Assembly: GCA_026224775.1 (NCBI GenBank)
Contig: JAMFRP010000045.1
Span: 1 to 48,912 of the forward strand
DNA length: 48,912 bases
Origin: Bacteroidota bacterium
GTDB lineage: Bacteria; Bacteroidota; Bacteroidia; Sphingobacteriales; Sphingobacteriaceae
Direction of reading: 5' to 3'
The notes beneath the pieces were generated by a model, which was given only the letters and a program-made list of their open reading frames with translations, made no database searches and was not told where the DNA came from. Positions 34,196 to 43,252 of the stretch are shown piece by piece (position 1 is the stretch's first letter; every line of letters begins with the position of its first letter). The translations under genes and the position numbers were made by a program.

Positions 34196-34450
34196 TTATT
34201 GTTCATTTCCGGATGTTCCACGTGAAACCTTGATTAAAGACGCCAATGCAAATAGCGCCCAAATGGTTTCCAATACCACAAATGGATAAAATTTTATCAG
34301 ATAGGATGAATACCCACAAGTAGCAGCTCCGATGAAATTCATTAAAGTGTAGGGGATGCTGTTTGCGGGTAGCTTTTTGTATAGATTCAACAGGAATGCG
34401 ATCAATAAAATCACAACACCTATAGTAGCTATAATATCCGATTCCTTCAT
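34196..34450 (-). CDS. Small two-to-three-helix membrane protein (CBU_0592-like)
   Basis: This 84-residue protein consists almost entirely of hydrophobic helices (IIATIGVVILLIAFLLNLYK, YTLMNFIGAATCGYSSYLI, VVLETIWALFALASLI). The pattern matches the CBU_0592 family of small membrane proteins of unknown function. Start ATG 34450 is two bases after the ABC-F gene stop, so they share a transcript. Its last codons overlap a parS-like site, so that the tail Arg-Gly-Thr-Ser-Gly is in part dictated by the site. Confidence 0.78.
   Translation of the reverse strand: MKESDIIATIGVVILLIAFLLNLYKKLPANSIPYTLMNFIGAATCGYSSYLIKFYPFVVLETIWALFALASLIKVSRGTSGNEQ
34214..34229. promoter_or_regulatory. parS site inside a coding region
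   Basis: TGTTCCACGTGAAACC matches the parS consensus TGTTNCACGTGAAACA at 15 of 16 positions. It lies in the 3' end of the small membrane protein gene, 24 bases from the first palindrome. Confidence 0.85.
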
Positions 34451-34452
34451 AA

Positions 34453-36318
34453 TTACATTTCTTTTAACTCGGTTAATTCAAGCCACCTTAAGCTTTTCTC
34501 ATCAAGCTCGATGCTTAACGTTGCTGATTTATCAATCAATTCATTTAACAAATGAGTATTAATCCCCACAGCATTTAGCTGATTGTTGCAGTCTTTTATC
34601 TGCTTTTCAATGGTCGCAATTTCTGCTTCCAGTGTTTCAAGTTCTTTAGTTTCCTTAAAGCTTAGCTTGCTTTTTTTAGGCTGCGTGTTGGTTGTTGCAG
34701 CTACAGGAGGAGGGTTCAGCTTTTGTTTTCTGGCCTCTTCCTGTTCAATTCTGTATGAAGAATAGTTGCCGTTATATATTCTAACATGGCCTTTTTCTTC
34801 GACAATAAATAGCTGATCAGTTAATTTATCCAGTAAATACCTATCGTGCGATACCATCATTAATACGCCACCGTAGTTAGTTAAAAACTCTTCCAGTACG
34901 TTTAAGGTATCAATATCTAAATCATTGGTAGGCTCATCCAGTATCAGGAAGTTTGGATTCTTCATCAGGATGCTCATCAATTGCAGGCGCTTCTTTTCAC
35001 CACCGCTCAGATTGGCTATAAAGCCGTACTGCTTAGCAGGAGGGAATAAGAACAGCGTAAGCAAGGCGGAAGCAGAAATGGTTTTACCATCTGCCATGGT
35101 AATAAACTCCGCTACATTTTTTACTACATCAATAACACGCTCGTCGTCTTTAAATATAATACCTGATTGATGAAAATAACCCATTACAGTAGTTTCACCA
35201 CGCTCAATAGTGCCGGAGTCTGGTTGCAAACCATTCGTTATCATATTGAGCAGGGTGGATTTACCACTTCCGTTTTTGCCGGCTAAGCCAATACGATCGC
35301 CTTTTTTGAAAACGTAACTGAAGTTGTCAGTATAAGTAATACCATTAAAGGCTTTGTTGATATGGTGCAATTCCATAATCTTGTTACCCTGACGAGCGGT
35401 TTTAACACTAAGTTCTACCTTTTCTTTAGGGCCGCCGCCTTTGGTTTTGTCTTCAAGATCGTAATAAGCATCTATACGGGCTTTTGATTTTGTACCACGA
35501 GCTTGTGGCTGACGGCGCATCCACTCCAACTCCTTCTTTAAAAGGTTGGAGTTTTTATGGAATTGTAGTTCATCAACAGCTTCCCGTTCGGCTTTCTTTT
35601 CTAAGTAATAACCATAGTTGCCAATGTAAGGTATCATCTTGCCCCGGTCAATCTCCAAAATCTCATTGCACACATTATCCAGAAAATATCTGTCGTGCGT
35701 AACCATTAATATTGTTTTTGCCCCGTCAGTCAATAACTTTTCTAACCATTCAATCGTATCGATATCCAGGTGATTGGTTGGCTCATCCAAAACATAAATA
35801 TCCGGGTCTTCAATAAGCAGCCTTGCCAAAGCAAGTCTCTTTTTTTGTCCGCCAGATAGGGTATCAATGTGCTGGTTTAAATGATGAATATCCAACCGGC
35901 CTAAAATAGTTTTGATCTTGTATTCATATTCCCAGGCATCAACATCGCCCAATTCTTCCATGGCTTTATCAATAGCCTTGGCATTATCAGGATCATTTTC
36001 TAAAAGCTCTTCGTATTTACGGATAGCTTGCTGTTGCACATTATCCGCATGGAAAATATAATCGCTGATAGTAACCGCGTTTTTAAAGTGCGGGTCTTGC
36101 TCCAGGTAGCCTAAACGAAGATCGCGGCTGCGCACAACCTTACCTTCGGTAGGTAAAAATTCACCAGCTAATAATTTTAAAAGGGTTGATTTACCCGCGC
36201 CGTTAATGCCAACCAGGGCTACACGGCGACCACGGTTAACGCCAATGGTTACATTTTTAAACAACCATTTATCATGAAAAGAATGGCCAAGATTTTCGGC
36301 AGAAATATAAGTGCTCAC
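34453..36318 (-). CDS. ABC-F family ATPase (Uup-like)
   Basis: This 621-residue soluble protein has two ABC modules: Walker A GINGAGKSTLL and GKNGSGKSTLL, signatures LSGGQKKRLALARLL and LSGGEKKRLQLM, and Walker B VLDEPTNHLDID and ILDEPTNDLDID. A linker of about 80 residues joins them, and a C-terminal coiled coil (ELETLEAEIATIEKQIKDC) matches Uup-type proteins that act on ribosomes or DNA structures. Start is GTG 36318, overlapping the TGA of the upstream gene (GTGA), so coupling of translation is likely. Confidence 0.92.
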   Translation of the reverse strand: MSTYISAENLGHSFHDKWLFKNVTIGVNRGRRVALVGINGAGKSTLLKLLAGEFLPTEGKVVRSRDLRLGYLEQDPHFKNAVTISDYIFHADNVQQQAIRKYEELLENDPDNAKAIDKAMEELGDVDAWEYEYKIKTILGRLDIHHLNQHIDTLSGGQKKRLALARLLIEDPDIYVLDEPTNHLDIDTIEWLEKLLTDGAKTILMVTHDRYFLDNVCNEILEIDRGKMIPYIGNYGYYLEKKAEREAVDELQFHKNSNLLKKELEWMRRQPQARGTKSKARIDAYYDLEDKTKGGGPKEKVELSVKTARQGNKIMELHHINKAFNGITYTDNFSYVFKKGDRIGLAGKNGSGKSTLLNMITNGLQPDSGTIERGETTVMGYFHQSGIIFKDDERVIDVVKNVAEFITMADGKTISASALLTLFLFPPAKQYGFIANLSGGEKKRLQLMSILMKNPNFLILDEPTNDLDIDTLNVLEEFLTNYGGVLMMVSHDRYLLDKLTDQLFIVEEKGHVRIYNGNYSSYRIEQEEARKQKLNPPPVAATTNTQPKKSKLSFKETKELETLEAEIATIEKQIKDCNNQLNAVGINTHLLNELIDKSATLSIELDEKSLRWLELTELKEM

Positions 36319-36971
36319 GCTATTTGTTTTATTTGATCCGATGGATGTATAAAAACGCCCTCTTCACTATTAATTGATTGTTTGTACATGGCCATCGCCA
36401 CGGTTTTTGCAGGTATGCTCCTGTATTTTTTTAAGCTACCTATAAGTAGGGGATTAATGATATACAATAGTCCGGTGGCAAACTTTTCCATCGGTCTATA
36501 GTCTTTTCTTTCGCCGGCTAATATTGACGGCCGGTAAATATGAAGAGACTGCAAATTCAGTTGTTGTAAATCATATTCGGTTTGACCTTTATACCTGGTA
36601 TAATAAGCAGTAGAATCTTTATCAGCCCCAATTGACGAAACATAGTGATATTGTTTAACGCCATTTTTAACCGCTAATTGCCCCAACTTTACAGGGTAAT
36701 CATGCTCAATTTTATAGTAATCGGTTAAATCAGGTGTTTTCTTTTTAGTTGTACCGATGCAACAAAATAATGCATGGCCATTTATTTCTCCGGCAAAATC
36801 ATCAAGCCGATCAAAATCAATAATAATCTCCGTTAACTTTGGATGTGTGATGCCGGTTTTTTTTCGAACTAAAACAGTAACTTCAGCATAGGCAGGCTCA
36901 TTTAGCAGTATAGTTAATAAACTACTGCCAATTAGTCCGCTTGCGCCTGCTATTATTGCTTTATATGCCAT
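36315..36971 (-). CDS. NAD(P)-binding Rossmann-fold protein (NAD(P)H-binding, atypical SDR)
   Basis: About 218 residues from ATG 36971 (MAYKAIIAGASGLIGSSLL); a TTG at 36992 is rejected since it would precede a complete Rossmann N-terminus. The dinucleotide motif GASGLIG is at residues 8-14, followed by HALFCCIGTTKKKTPD and YHYVSSIGADKDSTAYYTR, matching the HTATIP2-like atypical short-chain dehydrogenases. Substrate unknown. Overlaps the ABC-F start by four bases. It diverges from the pirin gene. Confidence 0.85.
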   Translation of the reverse strand: MAYKAIIAGASGLIGSSLLTILLNEPAYAEVTVLVRKKTGITHPKLTEIIIDFDRLDDFAGEINGHALFCCIGTTKKKTPDLTDYYKIEHDYPVKLGQLAVKNGVKQYHYVSSIGADKDSTAYYTRYKGQTEYDLQQLNLQSLHIYRPSILAGERKDYRPMEKFATGLLYIINPLLIGSLKKYRSIPAKTVAMAMYKQSINSEEGVFIHPSDQIKQIA

Positions 36972-37058
36972 TATACCCAAATATTTTCGCAAAAATACGC
37001 ATAATTAATTTGTGGAATAAAAATTGAATGTTCAAACATGTAAATTAATAAAACAATT

Positions 37059-37769
37059 ATGAAAAGTATATATTATCCCGCTAACGAACGCGGACACAAT
37101 GACATAGGTTGGTTAAAAGCTAATTTCTCTTTTAGTTTTGGCCCATATTACAATCCTGAAAAAGTACACTTTGGTGCGCTTAGGGTTTTGAATGATGATA
37201 TTATTACAGGAGGAACCGGATTTGGTACCCACCCGCATGATAATATGGAGATCATCACCATCCCGATTAAAGGTGCTTTAGAGCACAAAGACAGCATGGG
37301 AAGTGTTGGTGTGATCCATTCTGGTGAAGTCCAGATCATGTCTGCCGGTACAGGTATTACACACTCTGAGTACAATCATTCCAAAACAGAGGATGCCAAT
37401 ACCTTGCAGATATGGTTGTTCCCTAAAGAAAGAAACATCAAACCAAGGTATGACCAAAAAAACTTTAATGATGTATTAAAACCCAATCAATTGGCAACGC
37501 TTATATCACCAGATAAAGACGGAGATGCGCTTTGGATTAATCAGGATGCTGTTTTTTCTATGGGTGATTTTGAGCCAGGGCAGACCATTAATTATGATAT
37601 TAAGATTCCGGGAAACGGCATCTATATCTTCGTTATTGAAGGTGCTGCTAAGATCGATGGGCACACATTAAACAAAAGAGACGCTTTGGGTGTTTATGAT
37701 TTAAGTTCACTTACAATTGAAACCGAAGCTCAATCCCGTTTGCTTTTGATGGAAATACCAATGATGTAA
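37059..37769 (+). CDS. Pirin family protein
   Basis: This 236-residue bicupin has the metal-binding histidines of pirins in FGTHPHDNMEIITIPIKGAL and GIGVIHSGEVQIM-type segments (here VIHSGEVQIMSAGTGITHSE). Bacterial pirins such as YhhW have quercetinase activity in vitro, though their role in the cell is unclear. The C-terminal cupin is present and less conserved. Single gene; a 91-base spacer separates it from the mla operon. Confidence 0.92.
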   Translation: MKSIYYPANERGHNDIGWLKANFSFSFGPYYNPEKVHFGALRVLNDDIITGGTGFGTHPHDNMEIITIPIKGALEHKDSMGSVGVIHSGEVQIMSAGTGITHSEYNHSKTEDANTLQIWLFPKERNIKPRYDQKNFNDVLKPNQLATLISPDKDGDALWINQDAVFSMGDFEPGQTINYDIKIPGNGIYIFVIEGAAKIDGHTLNKRDALGVYDLSSLTIETEAQSRLLLMEIPMM

Positions 37770-37860
37770 ACCGGCTTTAACGCCAAGGTGCGATTTATTT
37801 GAGCGACTAAAAAAACAAATAGCTTGCTATTTGTTGTAACAGTCAATTAATAAATACCTT

Positions 37861-38643
37861 ATGGCGGAGCAGGAATTAGAACTAACCGGTTGGAGAAAAT
37901 GGTTTGCCGAGGTTGGCGACCAGTGCGTTTTCTTTACCAGATTTTTCAGGAATATATTTAAAGGCGGCTTCGAATGGTCGGAGTTTATTCGTCAGTGTTA
38001 CGAGATCGGTTACCGGTCGATGATGCTGGTTGGTATAACTTCGTTCATTATGGGAGCCGTTTTAATTTTACAATTACGGCCATCGTTAGAGTCATTTGGC
38101 CAGGTGGGGATGTTGCCCAAAACACTTTCCGTTTCGCTTATCCGCGAGATAGGCCCTGTTATTACCGCGCTCATATGTGCCGGTAAAATATCATCAAGCA
38201 TAGGCGCTGAGCTAGGTAGTATGAAGGTTACCGAGCAAATTGATGCCATGGAAGTATCAGGTGCTAACCCGGTGCAATACCTGGTAGTTACACGCATACT
38301 GGCGGTAACCCTTATGGTGCCACTATTAACTGTTATTGGTGATGTTATCGGCTTGGCAGGTGGCTTTTTAGCCCTTAATATTAAAGACAGCGTTAGTTAT
38401 ACCCTATACCTGCACAAATGTGTGGATTCAATCGACTTTTCTGACTTTTTACCGGCCTTTGTTAAAACTATCTTTTTTGGCTTCGCGATAGGTTTTGTGG
38501 GATGTTATAAGGGCTTCAACTCAAACAAAGGGACTGAGAGCGTGGGTTTAGCGGCTAATTCGGCTGTGGTAACCGCATCGCTGTGGATTTTTGTTATTGA
38601 TGCCATTGCCGTACAAGTAACCAGTATTTTATTCTACAAATAA
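37861..38643 (+). CDS. mlaE: ABC permease of the MlaE family
   Basis: This 260-residue inner-membrane protein has five to six hydrophobic segments. It contains SLIREIGPVITALICAGKISSSIGAELGSMKVTEQIDAMEV-type sequence in which REIGPV and GAELGSM are hallmark MlaE motifs. It forms the channel of a lipid transporter that moves phospholipids between inner and outer membranes. It is the first gene of mlaE-mlaF-mlaD; the start ATG 37861 follows a spacer with no obvious SD. MlaB, MlaC and MlaA are not seen. Confidence 0.92.
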   Translation: MAEQELELTGWRKWFAEVGDQCVFFTRFFRNIFKGGFEWSEFIRQCYEIGYRSMMLVGITSFIMGAVLILQLRPSLESFGQVGMLPKTLSVSLIREIGPVITALICAGKISSSIGAELGSMKVTEQIDAMEVSGANPVQYLVVTRILAVTLMVPLLTVIGDVIGLAGGFLALNIKDSVSYTLYLHKCVDSIDFSDFLPAFVKTIFFGFAIGFVGCYKGFNSNKGTESVGLAANSAVVTASLWIFVIDAIAVQVTSILFYK

Positions 38644-38644
38644 T

Positions 38645-39427
38645 ATGGAAGCGGTAAAGGAAAAAAAGGAAGCCACTACAAAGCCTAAAAAAGAGGCGAT
38701 TATCGTGATAAAAGGATTGAAAAAATCTTTCGGTAAAAAAAAGGTATTGAAAGACATCAACCTTGAAGTGGATCGTGGCGAAAACGTGGTGGTACTTGGG
38801 AAATCTGGCGAGGGAAAGTCGGTTACAATAGAATGTATTGTGGGTTTATTAACACCCGATAGCGGATCAATAAAAGTATTTGGCGACGAGGTGACCGATA
38901 TGAATGATAACCAGCTGAAGGAATTACGCATGAAAATTGGTTTCCTGTTTCAGAGTGGTGCTTTGTTTGATTCAATGACGGTGAGAGAGAACCTGGAATT
39001 TCCATTAACCCGGGTTTTAAAGATGAAAAATCAGCATGAAATAGACGAACGAGTGAACGAAGTGCTGGACGGAGTGGGCTTGCTTGATGCCGTAGATAAA
39101 ATGCCCTCAGATCTATCCGGAGGCATGCGTAAACGGATTGGATTAGCTCGTACGTTGATCATCAAACCGGAGATTATGTTGTATGACGAGCCAACAACGG
39201 GTTTAGACCCCATAACATCACGAGAAATAAGCGAGCTGATACTGAACATGCAGAAGAAGTATAAAACAACCTCGATCATTATAACCCACGATATGGAGTG
39301 CGCGCGTATCACATCAGATCGTGTGGTAATTATGGATGATGGTGAGTATATAGCTGAAGGAACATTTGAAAGCCTTCAAAAATCAAAAAATGAAATAGCC
39401 AGGGAATTTTTTAAAGATATATCATGA
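38645..39427 (+). CDS. mlaF: ABC ATP-binding protein of the MlaF family
   Basis: This 260-residue ATPase powers the Mla lipid transporter. Walker A GKSGEGKSVTIE, signature LSGGMRKRIGLAR, Walker B IMLYDEPTTGLDP and the switch histidine in IITHDM are all intact. The N-terminal tail is lysine-rich (KEKKEATTKPKKEA). The ATG is one base after the mlaE stop, and the gene overlaps mlaD by four bases (ATGA). Confidence 0.94.
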   Translation: MEAVKEKKEATTKPKKEAIIVIKGLKKSFGKKKVLKDINLEVDRGENVVVLGKSGEGKSVTIECIVGLLTPDSGSIKVFGDEVTDMNDNQLKELRMKIGFLFQSGALFDSMTVRENLEFPLTRVLKMKNQHEIDERVNEVLDGVGLLDAVDKMPSDLSGGMRKRIGLARTLIIKPEIMLYDEPTTGLDPITSREISELILNMQKKYKTTSIIITHDMECARITSDRVVIMDDGEYIAEGTFESLQKSKNEIAREFFKDIS

Positions 39428-40185
39428 AAACAACGGGATCACAAAAAATGAAAATAGGGCTGTTTACCATTGCTGGTTTAGCGGTTTTAATTGCCATTAT
39501 TTTTTTAATTGGCAATAAAAGAAATCTGTTTAGCTCAACATTTGGCGTTTACGGAACATTTAAAAATGTTAATGGCCTTGCTATTGGCAACAACGTTCGG
39601 TTTGCCGGTATAACGGTGGGCATTGTACAAAACATCACCATAATAAATGACACAACAGTGCGTGTCGATCTGACCTTAAATGATGATGTGAAAAAATTCC
39701 TTAAAAAGGATTCGAAGATCAGTATTGGTAGCGATGGTTTGATGGGGGATAAATTGGTTGTAATTGCACCGGGAGGGATAACCAGCCAGGTGCCGGTAAC
39801 GAATGGCGATCAGTTACCATCGGTACCTCCTGTTGATGCCGATAAGATAATAGCCAAACTAACGGGGATTGCAGATAATGCCGGGACATTGATACAAAAC
39901 TTGTCAGAGATTACAGGGAAAGTGAATAATGGCAAAGGTAGCTTAGGTAGATTATTGAATAATGATAAAATGGCGAATGACCTGGATGCTACGGTTAAAC
40001 AGGCCAAAACCACAATGGCCAATGTGCATAAAACAACATCTACCTTAAACGAGGATCTTACCGCCGCCCAGCATAACTTTCTGTTGAAAGGCTTTTTTAA
40101 CAAAAAGAAAAAGGCCTTAAAAGCTAAGCAGGATTCGATAAAGAAGGCGCAAGATGCTGCGGGTCAACAACCGGAAGGCAAGTAA
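39424..40185 (+). CDS. mlaD: MCE-domain lipid-binding protein (MlaD family)
   Basis: This 253-residue protein has an N-terminal membrane anchor (residues 10-30) and one MCE domain (about 38-118: VYGTFKNVNGLAIGNNVRFAG and IGSDGLMGDKLVVIAPG) that forms a hexameric lipid-carrying ring in the periplasm. The helical C-terminus ends in Lys/Ala-rich sequence. It overlaps mlaF by four bases. A terminator begins within its stop codon. Confidence 0.9.
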   Translation: MKTTGSQKMKIGLFTIAGLAVLIAIIFLIGNKRNLFSSTFGVYGTFKNVNGLAIGNNVRFAGITVGIVQNITIINDTTVRVDLTLNDDVKKFLKKDSKISIGSDGLMGDKLVVIAPGGITSQVPVTNGDQLPSVPPVDADKIIAKLTGIADNAGTLIQNLSEITGKVNNGKGSLGRLLNNDKMANDLDATVKQAKTTMANVHKTTSTLNEDLTAAQHNFLLKGFFNKKKKALKAKQDSIKKAQDAAGQQPEGK

Positions 40186-40222
40186 ATAGAAAAGCCCCTG
40201 ATTTCAGGGGCTTTTCTATTTA
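40183..40222. terminator. Bidirectional intrinsic terminator between mlaD and uppP
   Basis: A 40-base near-perfect palindrome with core AGCCCCTGA/TCAGGGGCT and flanking A and T stretches serves both converging genes. Its left arm starts at the mlaD stop codon, and it ends ten bases before the uppP stop. Confidence 0.9.
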
Positions 40223-40232
40223 CTTTAATGTT

Positions 40233-41036
40233 TTACATGTTATGCAAAGCGTTGCCTGAATAGTATAATATTATGATGACCAAACCAGCCAATATCCGGT
40301 AAAAGCCAAATAGTTTAAACCCTTTTTGCTCTAAAAAGGTGATAAAGGTACGTATGGCTAATAACGCCACTACAAATGCTATCGCGCTGCCAATTAACAG
40401 ATAGATAATATCATGATGAAGTGTTGCCGAATCAAGATGATTGTCTTTATGAAAATCCCAAAGATCCTTTATGGTTGCGCCAAACATGGTTGGTACTGCT
40501 AAAAAGAAAGAGAATTCGGCCGCGGCGGTACGGTTCAATTTTTGCGACATACCACCTACGATAGATGCAGCAGAACGGGACACGCCAGGCACCATCGCCA
40601 AGCATTGAAAACAACCGATTTTAAAAGCTGTTAAATAGCTGATGTCCTGCTCTTTGGTTACTGTTGGTTTATTGAACCATTTGTCGACAAAAAGGAGGAT
40701 TACCCCACCAATAACAAACGCATAAGCCACAACAAGCGGGCTTTCCAGTAATTTATCAATGTGTTTTTTTAGCAGCATGCCCAATATCACCGCAGGGATA
40801 ACGCCTACAACTAACTTGTAATAAAAATCCAACGAGCGGAAAAAACGTTTAAAGTATAATACAACAACGGCCAGTATAGCTCCAAGCTGTATCACTATTT
40901 CAAACAGTTTTACAAATTCATCCTTGCTGATGCCCATTAACGAGCTGGCAATAACCATGTGGCCAGTTGATGATACCGGCAAAAATTCTGTTATCCCCTC
41001 AATAATTGCAAGGATAATAACATGTATTATACTCAT
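40233..41036 (-). CDS. uppP: Undecaprenyl-diphosphatase
   Basis: UppP (BacA) recycles the lipid carrier undecaprenyl pyrophosphate for peptidoglycan and other wall polymers. The 267-residue polytopic membrane protein contains the active-site motifs EGITEFLPVSSTGHM (13-27) and GVSRSAASI. The start ATG overlaps the TGA of the DUF3098 gene by four bases. In many Bacteroidota truB follows; here the converging mla operon does. Confidence 0.95.
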   Translation of the reverse strand: MSIIHVIILAIIEGITEFLPVSSTGHMVIASSLMGISKDEFVKLFEIVIQLGAILAVVVLYFKRFFRSLDFYYKLVVGVIPAVILGMLLKKHIDKLLESPLVVAYAFVIGGVILLFVDKWFNKPTVTKEQDISYLTAFKIGCFQCLAMVPGVSRSAASIVGGMSQKLNRTAAAEFSFFLAVPTMFGATIKDLWDFHKDNHLDSATLHHDIIYLLIGSAIAFVVALLAIRTFITFLEQKGFKLFGFYRILAGLVIIILYYSGNALHNM

Positions 41037-41302
41037 ACTTTGGTATCAGGCTTTTTAAGTATCGCGTAAAACCCAATTCCGAATCCCGCCAAAACGGTAA
41101 GCGGAGCTAAAATGATTTTAGTATTGCTATAAATATCTGTTGTGCCCGACATCAGGAAGAAACCGAGAATTACAACAACAACCGCGGCAATAAGCCAGGT
41201 GTAATTGCTTTTATCAAAAACAAAATGTACAGGTTGTGATTCTGCGGTGCTTCTTGCAGAAGTTTTAACCGCGCCAGACGGTTGTGTTATTTTTTGTGCC
41301 AT
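41033..41302 (-). CDS. DUF3098 family membrane protein
   Basis: This 89-residue protein has two hydrophobic helices (WLIAAVVVVILGFFLMSG and LTVLAGFGIGFYAIL). Its place between ftsX and uppP and its layout match DUF3098 of Bacteroidota, a family of unknown role with constant association to cell-wall genes. The stop overlaps the uppP start, so translation is probably coupled. Confidence 0.85.
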   Translation of the reverse strand: MAQKITQPSGAVKTSARSTAESQPVHFVFDKSNYTWLIAAVVVVILGFFLMSGTTDIYSNTKIILAPLTVLAGFGIGFYAILKKPDTKV

Positions 41303-41338
41303 TTATAATATTTTAAATGTTGATTTATTAATGAGAAA

Positions 41339-42217
41339 TTACCTGTAAAGGTCGTATATCTTTAATCTTAAAAATTTGTTTACGGCTAAAAACGTGCTGA
41401 AGCCGGAAATGAAAATTCCTAAACCTATTACGCCTAAAAACACAATACCAAATTCGGTATAGCTTTGTAATATGATCAGATCCGGTATTTGTTTATCGGC
41501 AAAATATAATGTTCCGATTAAAATCATAACAGCAATAAGCCCGCCCAAAAGGCCATGCCATATACCATATAATAAAAATGGCTTGCGGATAAAACCTTTT
41601 GTGGCACCTACTAATTGCATCGACTTGATTAAAAACCGCTGCGAATAGATTGCTAAACGAATAGTATTGTTTATTAACGCAACTGATAATATCACAAATA
41701 TGCCCGCGAAAACCAATATAACCAAACTAATAGAGGTTATGTTTTGGTTCATCTCATCAACCAATGATTGTTGGTATTTAACTTCTTTTACTAACGGGTT
41801 TTTAAGCAATTCGGCTTTAAACTTTTCTATATCTGCATTATTTGCGTAATCTGCTTTCAAGTAAACATCAAGCGATGGTGAAAGAGGGTTGTAACCTAAA
41901 AACTTCACAAAATCTTCGCCTAAATCTTTTTGCAGGTTGCGTGCCGCCAGTTCTTTACTCACATATTGGGTTTGCTTAACCATTGGATTTGTTTCCAATT
42001 GTTTTTGCAGTTGCAATACATCAGTTTCATGGGCCGCATCATCCACAAAAATATTAAGCACTATGTTTTCTTTAACGTAGCGTTTAAGGTTATTGGCGTG
42101 TACCAGTATAAGGCCCAGCAAGCCAACCATCAGTAATACCATGGCTATCCCAAAAACGGTAGATATATATATCGTCTTGGTTTTTTTTGCTGATTCGCTT
42201 GCTTCAAATTCTTCCAT
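41339..42217 (-). CDS. ftsX: Cell division permease FtsX
   Basis: This 292-residue protein has four membrane helices (about 20-42, 165-190, 210-240 and 260-280) and a periplasmic loop between helices 1 and 2 (KENIVLNIFVDDAAHETDV) that in FtsX activates wall hydrolases. FtsE, its ATPase partner, is not in the window. It is the first gene of ftsX-DUF3098-uppP. Confidence 0.92.
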   Translation of the reverse strand: MEEFEASESAKKTKTIYISTVFGIAMVLLMVGLLGLILVHANNLKRYVKENIVLNIFVDDAAHETDVLQLQKQLETNPMVKQTQYVSKELAARNLQKDLGEDFVKFLGYNPLSPSLDVYLKADYANNADIEKFKAELLKNPLVKEVKYQQSLVDEMNQNITSISLVILVFAGIFVILSVALINNTIRLAIYSQRFLIKSMQLVGATKGFIRKPFLLYGIWHGLLGGLIAVMILIGTLYFADKQIPDLIILQSYTEFGIVFLGVIGLGIFISGFSTFLAVNKFLRLKIYDLYR

Positions 42218-42340
42218 AGCTACCTTTTGGTTTGTGCGAAATTAACAAACACGCCTTAAAGGTAAAAGTTTATATGTTATTAATTGCGATTTAGTCCATT
42301 AAAGGCTATGGGCTTTAACAAAATTTAACAAGCAGTTGGC

Positions 42341-42685
42341 TTAATGTACATTGGTGGCAACAGGTTTTTTAAAGATAAGGCCTAAAAAAGTCTCCGCCCT
42401 GCTGGCCGTGTAATAAGAAGAAACCAATGTCCATCCTCGTTGGGTCATATAATCAAGAACGTCGATCCTTGAAGTAAACTTAATCTGTTTGCCTTTGCTA
42501 TCCTTTATTTCCATAGCGCTGGTTTTTGTTGTTGTGCCATCATCTAATGAAGCAAGGTATTTTGATCCCCGGGTATCAATTTCAACAGTACAGTAAGCTA
42601 TCTTTTTTTGATAAGCAGTGGTGTCCGTTTGCGCAAGGCAAAAAACAGGCAATGATAATAACAGTAGGAATAATAGCTTTTTCAT
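42341..42685 (-). CDS. Small secreted hypothetical protein
   Basis: This 114-residue protein has a signal peptide (MKKLLFLLLLSLPVFCLAQ). The mature part has one small alpha/beta unit (YCTVEIDTRGSKYLASLDDG, FTSRIDVLDYMTQRGWTLV) similar in pattern to short DUF4177-like proteins found across the phylum. No catalytic motif is visible. It may share the transcript with ftsX downstream. Confidence 0.7.
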   Translation of the reverse strand: MKKLLFLLLLSLPVFCLAQTDTTAYQKKIAYCTVEIDTRGSKYLASLDDGTTTKTSAMEIKDSKGKQIKFTSRIDVLDYMTQRGWTLVSSYYTASRAETFLGLIFKKPVATNVH

Positions 42686-42833
42686 TTTTCAATGGTTTAT
42701 GGTGATATGAATTTAATGTTCGACTAATCAAGAGCATCAAAATTACCTTGTAATCAATTTATTACAAAAGAACATGGTTTTTAAACAAACAGGCAAGCTT
42801 ATTGGTTAAATGGTAACAGATATATCATACAAA

Positions 42834-43043
42834 ATGACAAAGCCAGCAAACTCACCCAATAAGCCATCACCGTCAGATACACCCACTCATAGCTCACATG
42901 ATAATGGGCATAAAAGTGTGGTTAAAAAATCAGATAAAGAATATAGAGCTGATCAACCGCATGGCGGGGACATCGCTAAGAAACATGAGAAAGAAGAGCA
43001 GCCTGTTGGTCCCGGTGCTAAACCGCCGATTGAAAAGGGGTAA
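42834..43043 (+). CDS. Small hydrophilic hypothetical protein
   Basis: A 69-residue frame from ATG 42834 (an upstream ATG at 42810 is also possible). It is low-complexity and charged, rich in Lys, Ser, Pro, Glu and His (KPANSPNKPSPSDTPTHSS, KKSDKEYRADQPHGG), so it is probably disordered. The frame and base composition look like a real coding sequence, but no family is recognised. Confidence 0.45.
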   Translation: MTKPANSPNKPSPSDTPTHSSHDNGHKSVVKKSDKEYRADQPHGGDIAKKHEKEEQPVGPGAKPPIEKG

Positions 43044-43128
43044 AGTGTAACGGCATGAGTAGTCAAAAGCACTAAGTTGAAAGTTTTAGGTTTAAACAAA
43101 AGGCAACTAAATAAACACAAAAACAACG

Positions 43129-43240
43129 CGTCATTGCGAGGTACGAAGCAATCTCTATATTTTACAGAGCGGTTTAGTAGGTTTAATACCTTTCTAATCG
43201 CCTTGCTCATGTAGAGATTGCTTCGTACCTCGCAATGACG
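43129..43240. repeat. Inverted-repeat element, 29-bp perfect arms
   Basis: The arms at 43129-43157 and 43212-43240 are exact complements (left arm begins CGTCATTGCGAGGTACGAAG). It is the same family as the element at 26745-26822 but with a longer, 54-base loop. A minus-strand frame through it (43210 to 42953) is a repeat artefact. Confidence 0.88.
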
Positions 43241-43252
43241 ATCATTTTTATA

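Noticed and set aside
42953..43210. An 85-codon minus-strand frame overlapping the 29-bp palindrome
   Set aside because: Its N-terminal half is the translation of the dispersed repeat (CFVPRNDA type) and it overlaps the opposite-strand small gene; it has no start signal or conserved pattern.
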